A program made the position numbers and the translations under genes. A stretch of DNA of 64,000 nt from Amycolatopsis sp. cg9 (lineage in GTDB: Bacteria > Actinomycetota > Actinomycetes > Mycobacteriales > Pseudonocardiaceae). Location: positions 1,426,001-1,490,000 of the forward strand of contig NZ_CP166850.1 of the NCBI RefSeq assembly GCF_041346945.1. The letters run 5' to 3'. The notes beneath the pieces are model-generated. The model had not been told where the DNA came from and made no database searches. It saw nothing but the letters and a program-made list of their open reading frames with translations. Positions 42,797 through 51,315 of the stretch are shown here, one piece after another (the first letter of the stretch is position 1; each line of letters begins with the position of its first letter).

Positions 42797-43911
42797 TCGA
42801 CGTCCCGTCCCGTGTCGGCTCCCTCGGTCGCCACCGGACGGGACTCGTCGAAGTCCTGCCAGGTGCCGCGAACCGCATCGTCGAGACGTCGGGGATCAAT
42901 CACGAGGCCGAGCGCCGTCGCCAGGACGTGAGCCGCCAACCGCGGCGGAATGGCGTTACCCACCTGTTGTGACACGTCCTTGCCGGACCACGGGTAGTCA
43001 CGGGGGAAAGTCTGCAGTCGGCCTGCGTCCCAGGGATCGAGGCGCGCGAGGTTTTTTCCGTCGGGTGTCTCGAGGCGGTTGCGGGACACCTTCCCCGTCA
43101 CGGTCGCCGCCGGCTCGTCGGAATGGCGGCGCCCACGAGCCTTCGGGTCGCCCCCGGTTCCGTAGTTCGAGACGACCACAAAGTCGTCCGTGCGGTCGAG
43201 CGCCTCGCCCATGGTCACCCAAAGAGGTAAGTCGTCCGCTCCCGCACGCGGCGCGCTCCCCCTCCGAAAGCGGCGGTGGGTCGCTTTCGGCAACCGGGGC
43301 TTTTCGGTCGCGCCGAACCGGGCGATCAGAATCGCCCGACGCCGGGTCTGCGGAACGCCGTACGCTTCCGTGTGCAGGATGCCCGAGGTGGTTTTGTAAC
43401 CGATCCCCTCGAGCGCTTCCTCCACCGCCTCCCAGACCGGCAACACCGCGGGTACCTGTTCGAGTACGACCGTCCGGTACGGACGCCCCAGGTGGTTGGC
43501 TCGCAGCGCCCAACGCAGCGGCTCCAGCACCAGCGCGGTCCGCTCGTCCTCCAGCGTCTTCAGCTCCGACCGGACGTCCTCTCCGGCCGCCATCCTCTTG
43601 ACGAACCCGAGCACTTGGTCGAGAGCGCGGCGGCCTGCGCCACCGCCCGCGACGGTGTAGGTCTGACACGGCGGACCGCCGGTGAGGATCGTTGCAGCGG
43701 GAAAGTCCTCAGGTCCCAGGTCACGGACATCGGCTTGGTGGGTTCTCAGCCCAGCGGCACGGCGGGTCGCGCACGCCCCCGCGTCCCATTCGACACCGTC
43801 GGCGACGATGCCCAGCCAGTGAGCAGCGACGTCGAGGCCACCCGGGCCCGCAAACAGGTCGACGAGGTGTGGGCGCTCGCCGAAGTCGAGTTCCTGTTGC
43901 CGGGAGGTCAT
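42793..43911 (-). CDS. DNA (cytosine-5) methyltransferase, intact
   Basis: This 372-aa 5-methylcytosine methyltransferase has all main motifs: I DLFAGPGGLD (18-27), IV GGPPCQTYTVAG with catalytic C82, VI VLEQVPAVLP (the usual ENV is EQV), VIII QTRRRAILIARF, IX RLQTFPRDYPW and X QVGNAIPPRLA. The target-recognition region is between VIII and IX (about 220-270). The sequence recognised cannot be told. It would mark self DNA for the island, as DrmMII does in class 2 DISARM. It converges on the DUF6339-like gene and lies 50 bases downstream of the second methyltransferase-like gene. Confidence 0.9.
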   Translation of the reverse strand: MTSRQQELDFGERPHLVDLFAGPGGLDVAAHWLGIVADGVEWDAGACATRRAAGLRTHQADVRDLGPEDFPAATILTGGPPCQTYTVAGGGAGRRALDQVLGFVKRMAAGEDVRSELKTLEDERTALVLEPLRWALRANHLGRPYRTVVLEQVPAVLPVWEAVEEALEGIGYKTTSGILHTEAYGVPQTRRRAILIARFGATEKPRLPKATHRRFRRGSAPRAGADDLPLWVTMGEALDRTDDFVVVSNYGTGGDPKARGRRHSDEPAATVTGKVSRNRLETPDGKNLARLDPWDAGRLQTFPRDYPWSGKDVSQQVGNAIPPRLAAHVLATALGLVIDPRRLDDAVRGTWQDFDESRPVATEGADTGRDVD

Positions 43912-43961
43912 GGCGGGTCAGTCTATAGAGCCGCATCCGACGCCGGGGCTAGGCGCTCCGA

Positions 43962-44972
43962 TCACGCGAGAGCCTTCCGCAAAGCCATTCCCAGCGCTCG
44001 CGCGACAGGCGGTGGCGAGGCGTTGCCGACCTGCCGATAGCGAGCCGTCTTCCGACCGGCGAACCGCCAATCCGGCGGGAAGCCCTGGAGACGCGCCGTC
44101 TGCTCCACGGTCAGCCTGACGAGCTGTGATCGTTCGAGGTCAGGACGCCACCGGTAGCCGGGGCCCGGTACCTCGTCGGCCAGTGAACCACCGTTGACGC
44201 CCATGCGCTGCCAAGCCGCCTTCGTACCCGAAGGTCCCAGATCACCGCCTCCGCGGTTCCACGATCCGCCCACCAGCGTCGGGGCCAGCCGATCGGCGTG
44301 AGCGGCCCACTCGGCCGCTTGGGGCCATCCCCGCGCTCCCATGGATTCGCCAAGCGCGTCGCCGACTGTGACCGGCGGTTCCAACACGCGGGCAGGCTCT
44401 TCGAAGGCATCCATCCGATCGCCCTTGAGCGCGACGAAGATTCCCTGACGCCGGTCCTGCGGCACTCGGTGGTCCGCAGCATTGAGGACGAACCAGCGAC
44501 CGTGGTAGCCGAGATGCTCCACCTCTGCCATCACGAAGTCACGCGTCGGCTGGTACCTGTCCCGATCGGCCAGTTCTGCCATGTTCTCCAGCAGCAGCGC
44601 CTTCGGCTGCACGGCATGCATGAGCATGATCGTCGCTCGGATCAAAGCGATTTCGACTTCGCTGTCGGCTGGGCCGTTCACGGACGCTGCCGCCGGCACT
44701 CGAGGCAGCCCTGCCGAAAGCAGGTCGATGTCGTAAACCTGTTGGTCGTGCACCGGATCGAATTCGAGAAGATCGACACGGCGGACGTCCCAGTCCGGTC
44801 GATTCAGGTTCAACGTGTCACACGCTACTTCTCGGTTGTCGATCAGCAGCAAAGGATCGAAACCCGCTTGCTCGAGTCCGAGTGCCAGGCCACCCGCCCC
44901 GGCGCAGACATCCAGGAAGCCGAAACGACGGTCCCCGTGATGCGCGCGTCCCTGATCACCGTCGGTATCCAC
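43962..44972 (-). CDS. Dcm-like protein lacking the catalytic cysteine
   Basis: This 336-aa protein has most of a cytosine-5 methyltransferase: motif I DVCAGAGGLALG (21-32), motif VI LLLENMAELAD, motif VIII PQDRRQGIFVAL, RLQGFPPDW and motif X QVGNASPPPVARALG. But motif IV reads SAGLPRVPAAAS, so Arg91 stands where the catalytic Cys of PCQ should be. It should therefore bind SAM and DNA but not methylate by the usual mechanism. It may be a subunit of the intact enzyme or a sensor of methylation. The GTG at 44972, with GAGGGG before it, is chosen among several open starts. Confidence 0.75.
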   Translation of the reverse strand: MDTDGDQGRAHHGDRRFGFLDVCAGAGGLALGLEQAGFDPLLLIDNREVACDTLNLNRPDWDVRRVDLLEFDPVHDQQVYDIDLLSAGLPRVPAAASVNGPADSEVEIALIRATIMLMHAVQPKALLLENMAELADRDRYQPTRDFVMAEVEHLGYHGRWFVLNAADHRVPQDRRQGIFVALKGDRMDAFEEPARVLEPPVTVGDALGESMGARGWPQAAEWAAHADRLAPTLVGGSWNRGGGDLGPSGTKAAWQRMGVNGGSLADEVPGPGYRWRPDLERSQLVRLTVEQTARLQGFPPDWRFAGRKTARYRQVGNASPPPVARALGMALRKALA

Positions 44973-45076
44973 TATCGCCCCTCGCCGATTTTCGCGCACG
45001 ACCCGAAGGACAAAGCTACGCTTCCTCGCCGGAGCACAGCCGCACACGGTGTCCGGCCTAGCGCTCGTGCGCTCGT

Positions 45077-45988
45077 TCAGGACCACCGAGCCCCGTACGC
45101 CAGGCCTGGGGTGAGGCGCTGGAAGCGCAGGTGGATCTCCCCCGACGAGTCGACCTCGTGCGGACGACCGCGGTAGGCCGGGTCCGACACGTCCCGCTGG
45201 AACGCTCCCTCCAGTACCCGGACCTCCGGCCGGCCGCCGAAGCGGACGCGCAGGTCGAACGACTCGCACGGCTGGCGAGGGACGCACACCATGTGCGGGT
45301 GCAACGCCGAAGGCGACGTCAGCTGGAACAGCACCGAGGATTCCCAGGACTCTCCTCGAGACAACGGACGCGGCAAGGAGAGGGCGAAGCCCCAGCGATC
45401 CGATGCCTCCATTCCGCGGTCCACCAGACGTCCGCCGTAAAGGACTGTCGCCGATACGTCGCGGCGGCCCGCGGGGAGTGAAACCGCCAGGTCCAGGGAC
45501 GTGAGACCATCACGGTCGGCCACGATTCGGCGTTGCTCGAGGACCAGCGGAGCCTCTTGGTCGAGCACCATAGAGACCGAAAGTGACGTTGTGTGCCAGC
45601 TGTCGGGGGACGGCGTAGCCGACGGCGAAGACGAAGCCAGCTCCGCCAGGACCTCGATCGCCTCGTCCACCCGCCGCCGGACTGTCCGCGGGTCTCGGTC
45701 CAGGAGGGAAGCCGCCCAGCGGACCCGATCCTGGTACAGCGGCTGGCGGGCCTCCGACGAGATCGCGAAGGCCGCCAGCGCCGCTACGCGGAGGTCCTCC
45801 GGGAGGTGCGAAGCCAGCGAAGACAGCCGGCCCGAGACCTTCTCGCGGATCGCCACCATGCCGTCGTCCGCCGACACCGCGCAGGCCGTTCGCAAAGATG
45901 GGCCCACGCGGTCCTCCACCCGGCCCGCCAGGCCGCGGCCCTTGCGCAGGGTCTTCAGCTCCTGGATCAGCTCCGCGCGCTCCACCAT
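45077..45988 (-). CDS. Conserved actinobacterial protein of unknown function (303 aa)
   Basis: The protein starts MVERAELIQELKTLRKGRGLAG and has RVGPSLRTACAV, then a helical stretch with DRVRWAASLLDRDPRTVRRRVDEAI, which looks like a helix-turn-helix. A beta-rich half from about residue 130 begins HTTSLSVSMVLD and holds RRIVADRDGL. Proteins of this type are common in actinomycetes and are not characterised. It is 40 bases downstream of the VWA gene, probably co-transcribed. Its helix-turn-helix-like part hints at a DNA-associated or regulatory role; I cannot say more. Confidence 0.7.
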   Translation of the reverse strand: MVERAELIQELKTLRKGRGLAGRVEDRVGPSLRTACAVSADDGMVAIREKVSGRLSSLASHLPEDLRVAALAAFAISSEARQPLYQDRVRWAASLLDRDPRTVRRRVDEAIEVLAELASSSPSATPSPDSWHTTSLSVSMVLDQEAPLVLEQRRIVADRDGLTSLDLAVSLPAGRRDVSATVLYGGRLVDRGMEASDRWGFALSLPRPLSRGESWESSVLFQLTSPSALHPHMVCVPRQPCESFDLRVRFGGRPEVRVLEGAFQRDVSDPAYRGRPHEVDSSGEIHLRFQRLTPGLAYGARWS

Positions 45989-46028
45989 CGTTCTCCTTCA
46001 GTGGGTCTCCATGGCCGGGTCACCCCCT

Positions 46029-46622
46029 TCAGGACAGCGTGCGGTTGCCCGGTGGACGGGAAGTGGACAGAACGTGCATCACCGAGGCGATCAGGGCTTT
46101 TCCCAGGCGGATGCCGTCGCGGCTCAGGTAGCAACGGAACGTGCCGATGCGGCTCAACGCCTCTTCGTCCGCGTCGCCCACGCCGAACGCCACCATTCGG
46201 GGGCGGTTGGCCCACGAAAGATCGACGAGCGAAGCGAAGGCCGCGGGCCAGGTCACCGGGTCCGTCGGCTGGCCGTCGGACAGGAAGAACACCAACGGGC
46301 GGTGGACCGGCAGGCGGTGGGCCGCCAGCACACGCGCGTCGGACTCGATCGACGTGCGCAGGAACGTGAACACCGGGCCGAAGTCGGTGCCCGCGGACGC
46401 CCCCGGTGCCGGGAGGTCGGCCAGCTCGTCCATCGGCAACAGGCGCTGGACCAGGGAAGGCTCGGCGCCGAAGCCGATCACGCTGCAGAGCACCCGGTCC
46501 AGCAACGACGCGTGGACCGCGCCGCGGAACTCGCGCAGGCCGGCGTTCAGCTCGTCGATGTGGTCGGCCATCGAAAGTGAGACGTCGCACGCTATGTAAC
46601 ACGGCAACACGTCGGACCCCAT
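46029..46622 (-). CDS. VWA-domain (TerY-like) protein
   Basis: This 197-aa protein is a single von Willebrand A domain. The metal-binding site DVSLSM (DxSxS, residues 13-18) lies at the start, a Thr in GTDFG mid-domain and FFLSDGQPTD (Asp) completes it. No signal peptide or membrane helix is seen, so it acts in the cytosol. The closest relatives are TerY proteins of tellurite-type clusters, which pair with a phosphatase and kinase not found here. It is upstream of the 303-aa gene on the same strand and diverges from the SARP regulator. Confidence 0.8.
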   Translation of the reverse strand: MGSDVLPCYIACDVSLSMADHIDELNAGLREFRGAVHASLLDRVLCSVIGFGAEPSLVQRLLPMDELADLPAPGASAGTDFGPVFTFLRTSIESDARVLAAHRLPVHRPLVFFLSDGQPTDPVTWPAAFASLVDLSWANRPRMVAFGVGDADEEALSRIGTFRCYLSRDGIRLGKALIASVMHVLSTSRPPGNRTLS

Positions 46623-46770
46623 ACCCGTTTCTCCTTCACCCCTGATTCGACCGGGCGGAGCTTGGCAAGCGCGCGTGTACCGAACGTGGAAAGAATGCGG
46701 ATTTTCGAAACCCTGACGGCCGATTGCGCGATGTCAAAAGAGGACAGCAAGCTGACAGCGGGGAGGCCGC

Positions 46771-49662
46771 GTGGAGTTCCGGATGCTCGGCCCGCTCGAG
46801 GCGTGGCACGACGGCGCCCCGGTGCCGCTGGGTGACCAGCAGCAGCGGTTCGTCCTCGTCGTGCTGCTCCTGAACGCGAACAAGCCGGTGTCGAGCGCCC
46901 GCCTCGCCGAGATCGTCTGGACCGGCCGGGAAACCAAGCCCACCCTGGTACGCAGCTACGTGAAGCGGTTGCGCGACGTCGGCGTGAGCATCGAAACCAC
47001 CCCCACCGGCTACCTCCTGCGCGTCGGCGAGGACCAGCTCGACACGCTCCGGTTCGACCGGTTGCGCGCCGGCGCCGGGCAGACCGACGACCCGCGCCGG
47101 AAGATCGAACTGCTGCGGGAGGCCGTCGAGCTGTGGCGGGGGCGGTTCCTCGAAGACATCGACATCGACCGCGTCGGCGGGCCGGAGGTCGGCTACCCGG
47201 AGGAGAGCCTCTCCGACGCCGTCGGCGACCTCGCCGAGCTCGAGCTGGGCGTCGGTGACCACCGTGCGGCGCGCGACCGGCTGCGGCCGCTCGTGCGGAC
47301 CGACCCGGCCAGCCAGAAGCACGCCGAACTGCTCATGCGCGCCCTGCTCGCCGGCGGTGACCGGGTCGGCGCGCTGCGCGTGTTCCAGAGCACCCGCGAC
47401 GCACTGGCCGGGCTGCGCATGGAGCCCGGACCGGTGCTGCGCAACCTCGCCGCGCGCGCCGAACACGGCGATCCGCCCAGCTCACTGCCGTCGCGGCCCG
47501 GGGCGTTCACCGGCCGGGCCGGGGAGCTCGCCAAGATCGAGACGGCCGCCGCGACCGGCAAGCGCGCCGTCTGGGTGAGCGGCGCGCCCGGTGTCGGCAA
47601 GACCGGCCTCGCCATCGAGGCGGCGCACCGGCTGCGCGACCGGTTCCCGGACGGCCAGCTCCTGGCCCGGCTCAACGGGTTCACCCCCGGCGTGCCCGAG
47701 ACCAGCGTCGGCGACGCGCTCACCGAGCTGCTGATCGAGCTCGGCGTGCCGGCCGAGCAGATCCCGGCCACCGTCGGCCGGAAGGTCACGCTCTACCAGT
47801 CGACGCTGTGGGGCACGCGCACACTGGTCGTCCTCGACAACGCCGCGTCGGCGGAGCAGATCCGCCCGCTGCTGCCCGAAGCCGACGGCTGCCTGGCCGT
47901 CGTCACCAGCCGGCGGATGGGCGACACCGGCGAACCGGTCCGGCTGTCACCGTTGCCGGCGGACGAGGCCGCCGAGCTGTTCACCGCGCTGACCGACGCG
48001 CCGCGGGTGCGCGGGCGGGCGGCCGAAGTCGCGTTGATCGTCAAGCGGTGCGGTTTCCTGCCGATGCCGATCCGGGTGGCGGCGGCGCTGTTCCGGCGCC
48101 ACGCCGGGTGGCCGCTGGAGCACCTGCTGCACCTGCTCGAACAGGGCGGCCCCTGGGGCGAAGACGACGGCATCGCCGCCGTCCGGGTCTCCTTCCAGCA
48201 GCTCGGTGAGCCGCAGCGCGCCATGTTCCGGCTGCTCGGCGGCCTGCCCGGGCCGGACGTCGACGTCGCGGGCGGCGCCGCGCTCGCCGGGTGCGGCGTC
48301 GCCGAGGCCCGGCTGCTGCTCGACGACCTGCACGAGGTGAGCCTGCTGGAGGAGGCGGCGCCCGAGCGGTACCAGATGCTGGACCCGCTCAAGGAGTACG
48401 CCGCCGTCGAACCGGCGCCCCGGCAGGCCTTGGTGCGGCTGCTCGACTTCTACCTGGTCACGCTCGCGGCCGCGGTCGGTGCCGCGTACCCGTTCGACCG
48501 GGCCCAGCTGCCGGCGTCGGACCGGTCCTGCCCGGTGACGCCGGTCTTCGCCGACGAGGCCGCCGGGCTGCGGTGGATCGCCGCCGAGCGGGACAACCTC
48601 GTGGCCGCGATCCGCTACGCCGCCCGGCACGACCTGCCCGAGCACACCTGGCGCCTCGCCGTGCTGCTCTGGCGCTACTTCAACACGACCAACCAGTTCG
48701 AGGACTGGATCGGCACGCTCGAACTCGCGTGGCAGACCGTGTCGGCCGACCCCGGCAACGACTACGGCCAGGCGCACGTGCTGCTCCGGCTGGCGACCGC
48801 GAACGACCGGCGCGGGCAGCTCGCCGAGGCGCTCGAACTCGCCGCGCAGGCGCTGCCGAAGTGGCGCCGCCTCGGTGACGCACGGGGTGAAGCGGCGACG
48901 TTGTGCGCGCTCGCCATCCCCACCATGGAGCTGGGCAAGCACGAGCAGGCGATCGCCCACCTCGAGGCCGCGCTGGAAAAGTACGAGCTGAGCGAGGACC
49001 GGCGGGGCGAGGCCCACGCGCTGAGCATGCTCGGCTACCTCAACGAACTGCACGGCAACCTCGAAGTCGCGCTGGGCCAGCACGAAGCCGCGGCGCGGAT
49101 GCTGCGGGAAATCGGGCACGTCCAGGGCATCGCGCACGCGCTCAACAACCTCGGTTCGGTGCAGGAGAACCTCGGGCTGCTCACCGAGGCGCTGGCCAGC
49201 TACACCGAAGCGCACGCCCACGCCGCCGAAGTCGGCGACCACTGCGTCGAGGCCTACGCGCTGAACAACATCGGCAACGTGCACCGCCAGCGCGGCAAGT
49301 TCCCCGAAGCCGCGCGGTACCACGACAAAGCCAAGGAGGTCGCGGCGAACGTGCCGGACGCCGACCTGCGCACGCAGCTCTACCTCGACCGCGGCGCGAC
49401 CGCGCTCGCGCGGGGTGCGCACCGGGACGCGCTCCTCGCCGGCCGGGCCGCCTTGGACCTGGCCGTCGGCGACGGGAACCGCACCTACCAGGCCCGCGCG
49501 CACCGCCGGGTCGCGGAAACGCTGCACGCGATGGGCGCCCACGACGACGCCGTCACGCATTGGGACGCCGCCGTGGCCGCGTTCACCGAACTCGGTTTGC
49601 CCGCCGCCGGTGAATTGCGTGCCGAACGCGCGGATTGGGACTGCGCCTGCGTTTCGCGGTGA
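46771..49662 (+). CDS. SARP-family regulator (winged helix-BTAD-NB-ARC-TPR)
   Basis: This is a 963-aa AfsR-like activator. An OmpR-like winged helix (about 5-90) and a BTAD domain (about 95-235; SLSDAVGDLAELELGVGDHRAARD region) bind promoter repeats. The NB-ARC ATPase (about 250-500) has P-loop GAPGVGKTG (271-279) and TLVVLDNAAS. The rest is a row of TPR repeats (about 640-930; repeats like EALELAAQALPKWRRLGDARGEAA). Such regulators control secondary metabolism or peptide-linked responses. No biosynthetic cluster follows within the window. The start is a GTG at 46771 after GGGGAGG. The only close genes are a small secreted peptide and an exporter. Confidence 0.9.
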   Translation: MEFRMLGPLEAWHDGAPVPLGDQQQRFVLVVLLLNANKPVSSARLAEIVWTGRETKPTLVRSYVKRLRDVGVSIETTPTGYLLRVGEDQLDTLRFDRLRAGAGQTDDPRRKIELLREAVELWRGRFLEDIDIDRVGGPEVGYPEESLSDAVGDLAELELGVGDHRAARDRLRPLVRTDPASQKHAELLMRALLAGGDRVGALRVFQSTRDALAGLRMEPGPVLRNLAARAEHGDPPSSLPSRPGAFTGRAGELAKIETAAATGKRAVWVSGAPGVGKTGLAIEAAHRLRDRFPDGQLLARLNGFTPGVPETSVGDALTELLIELGVPAEQIPATVGRKVTLYQSTLWGTRTLVVLDNAASAEQIRPLLPEADGCLAVVTSRRMGDTGEPVRLSPLPADEAAELFTALTDAPRVRGRAAEVALIVKRCGFLPMPIRVAAALFRRHAGWPLEHLLHLLEQGGPWGEDDGIAAVRVSFQQLGEPQRAMFRLLGGLPGPDVDVAGGAALAGCGVAEARLLLDDLHEVSLLEEAAPERYQMLDPLKEYAAVEPAPRQALVRLLDFYLVTLAAAVGAAYPFDRAQLPASDRSCPVTPVFADEAAGLRWIAAERDNLVAAIRYAARHDLPEHTWRLAVLLWRYFNTTNQFEDWIGTLELAWQTVSADPGNDYGQAHVLLRLATANDRRGQLAEALELAAQALPKWRRLGDARGEAATLCALAIPTMELGKHEQAIAHLEAALEKYELSEDRRGEAHALSMLGYLNELHGNLEVALGQHEAAARMLREIGHVQGIAHALNNLGSVQENLGLLTEALASYTEAHAHAAEVGDHCVEAYALNNIGNVHRQRGKFPEAARYHDKAKEVAANVPDADLRTQLYLDRGATALARGAHRDALLAGRAALDLAVGDGNRTYQARAHRRVAETLHAMGAHDDAVTHWDAAVAAFTELGLPAAGELRAERADWDCACVSR

Positions 49663-49708
49663 AAGCGTTCCGGGCCGGCCGCCCCCGGCCCGGCCGGCCC
49701 GGCGTGCG

Positions 49709-49891
49709 TCAGCCGTGCCAGGGGTTGCCGTCGGTGCCCGCCGGCGGCGGGGTGGTGGTCGTGACCGGCGGCGGCGTGCTGCCGCCACCGTCCGCGAACG
49801 CCGTGGTGGAGCCGATCAGCGGCACCGCCGCGACGATGCAGAGGGCGAGCACGGGGCCACCGATTTTGGCCAGCTTTCTGGGCAAGGACAT
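49709..49891 (-). CDS. Small secreted Pro/Thr-rich peptide (60 aa)
   Basis: The 60-residue product has a clear signal peptide (basic MSLPRKLAK, then a hydrophobic core to residue 28) with a likely cleavage after Ala33 (TAFA/DGG). That leaves a 27-residue peptide rich in Gly, Pro and Thr that ends GTDGNPWHG. A strong ribosome site (GAGGAGGG) precedes the ATG. It converges on the SARP regulator gene, ending 46 bases from it. It has no cysteine. The function is unknown; a signalling or wall-associated peptide is one idea. Confidence 0.65.
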   Translation of the reverse strand: MSLPRKLAKIGGPVLALCIVAAVPLIGSTTAFADGGGSTPPPVTTTTPPPAGTDGNPWHG

Positions 49892-49981
49892 GACGAATCC
49901 CTCCTCGGGAATGGTTTTTTCAGGGGATTCCGGAGTGATTTCCGGCCCTGCAACCAGGATTCGTCAACCGGCTTGAACCGA

Positions 49982-51232
49982 CTAGGGGTTTCCCGTTTCA
50001 CGCAAGAACAGGAAACAGGAAACACCGCCGGCGAAAAGGATGGCGGCCGCGGTGGCCAGCGCGAAAGCCGTCGACGTTCCGGAGGTCAGCACGCCGAGGA
50101 CGGCGACTCCCAGGACCGCGCCGGTCTGGCGGGACGCGTTCAGCGCGCCGCCCGCGATTCCCGCCAGTTCCGGCGGGGCCGACCCGACCACGGCGGTCAG
50201 CAGGGACGGGATCGCCAGCGAGACGCCGAAGCCCAGGGCAGCCAAGGCCAGCACCGAAAGCGCCGCCGGTGGGGCGCACGCTTGGAGCAGCGTTCCCAGT
50301 GCCATCAAGGAAAAGCCCGACACCGCGGGGGTTCGCGGGCCGACGCGGGCGACCAGGCGGCCGGTGAAGATCGGGTTGAACGCCGTCGGGACGGTCAGCG
50401 GGAGGAACGCCAAGCCCGTCGCCGATGGGGCGTAGCCGCGGGTTTGCTGGAAGTACAGCGACAGGACGAACAGGACGCCCGACAGTCCGAAGTTCACGAT
50501 CGCGCCCGCCAGGAGACCCCCGGACACGAGCCGTCGCGGGAGCATCGCGTCCGGCCGGCGTTGGGCTCGGACGAACACGAGCGCCGCCACCGCCGCGGGC
50601 AGCAGGGCCCAGAAAGCGGCTTCGACCAGGGCATACGTCAATGTCGACAAAGCAATGATCGCCGACAGCTGGCTGACCGGGTCCAGCCGGCGCGGCTTGG
50701 GCGGCGTCGACGGCGCGGACCGGGACAGCACCAGCGCGATCAGCGCCACCGGGACGTTGACCACGAAGATCGCGCGCCAGCCGAACGCCTCCGTCAGCAC
50801 GCCGCCCAGCAGCGGCCCGGCCACCAGGCCCGTTCCGCTCACCGCCGCCCACACGCCCATCGCCCTGGCACGTGCGGAAGGCACGGGGTGGGCTGTCGCG
50901 ATCAAGGACAGCGACGACGGCACCAGCAGGGCTCCGGCCACGCCCAGCAGGGCGCGGAGGGCGATCAAGAACGCCGGGGACGCGAGCGCGGACAACCCCG
51001 ACAGCACCGCGAAGGCGACCAAGCCGGTGAAGAACACCCGGCGGGCGCCGAACCGGTCCGACCACGCGCCCGCCGTCAAGAGGAACGCCGCGAACGTCAG
51101 CGTGTAGCCGTTCGAAATCCATTGCTGGTCCGCCAACGACGGCGAGAGCGACGGCAGCGCGACCGTCACGATCGTCGTGTCCAGCATGACCAGGAAGTAG
51201 CCCAGCGAAAGGCCGGTGAGGAGTCTTGGCAC
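49982..51232 (-). CDS. MFS drug exporter (EmrB/QacA-like DHA2)
   Basis: This 416-aa transporter has 12 or more membrane helices. Motifs are LDTTIVTVALPSLSPSL in the first helix (motif D), SDRFGARRVFF (motif A) after the second, and GPLLGGVL (motif C) in the fifth, typical of proton-driven exporters. It diverges from a LysR-type regulator with only 83 bases between starts, so that regulator probably controls it. It is first read from a GTG at 51232. The substrate is unknown. Confidence 0.88.
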   Translation of the reverse strand: MPRLLTGLSLGYFLVMLDTTIVTVALPSLSPSLADQQWISNGYTLTFAAFLLTAGAWSDRFGARRVFFTGLVAFAVLSGLSALASPAFLIALRALLGVAGALLVPSSLSLIATAHPVPSARARAMGVWAAVSGTGLVAGPLLGGVLTEAFGWRAIFVVNVPVALIALVLSRSAPSTPPKPRRLDPVSQLSAIIALSTLTYALVEAAFWALLPAAVAALVFVRAQRRPDAMLPRRLVSGGLLAGAIVNFGLSGVLFVLSLYFQQTRGYAPSATGLAFLPLTVPTAFNPIFTGRLVARVGPRTPAVSGFSLMALGTLLQACAPPAALSVLALAALGFGVSLAIPSLLTAVVGSAPPELAGIAGGALNASRQTGAVLGVAVLGVLTSGTSTAFALATAAAILFAGGVSCFLFLRETGNP

Positions 51233-51315
51233 ACCTCGAAGCTTGGACGCTCGGTGACACCGGTGGAAGCAGGGAGTTACGATGGGTGGTATCGGGAACT
51301 CCGATGGGGGATGCC

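Noticed and set aside
26563..46640. A CRISPR array, insertion sequence or prophage in the island
   Set aside because: No repeat-spacer pattern, transposase, integrase or phage structural gene was found on reading through it.
46771..51232. A secondary-metabolite gene cluster around the SARP regulator and MFS exporter
   Set aside because: No synthase, cyclase or tailoring enzymes are present on either side within the window.
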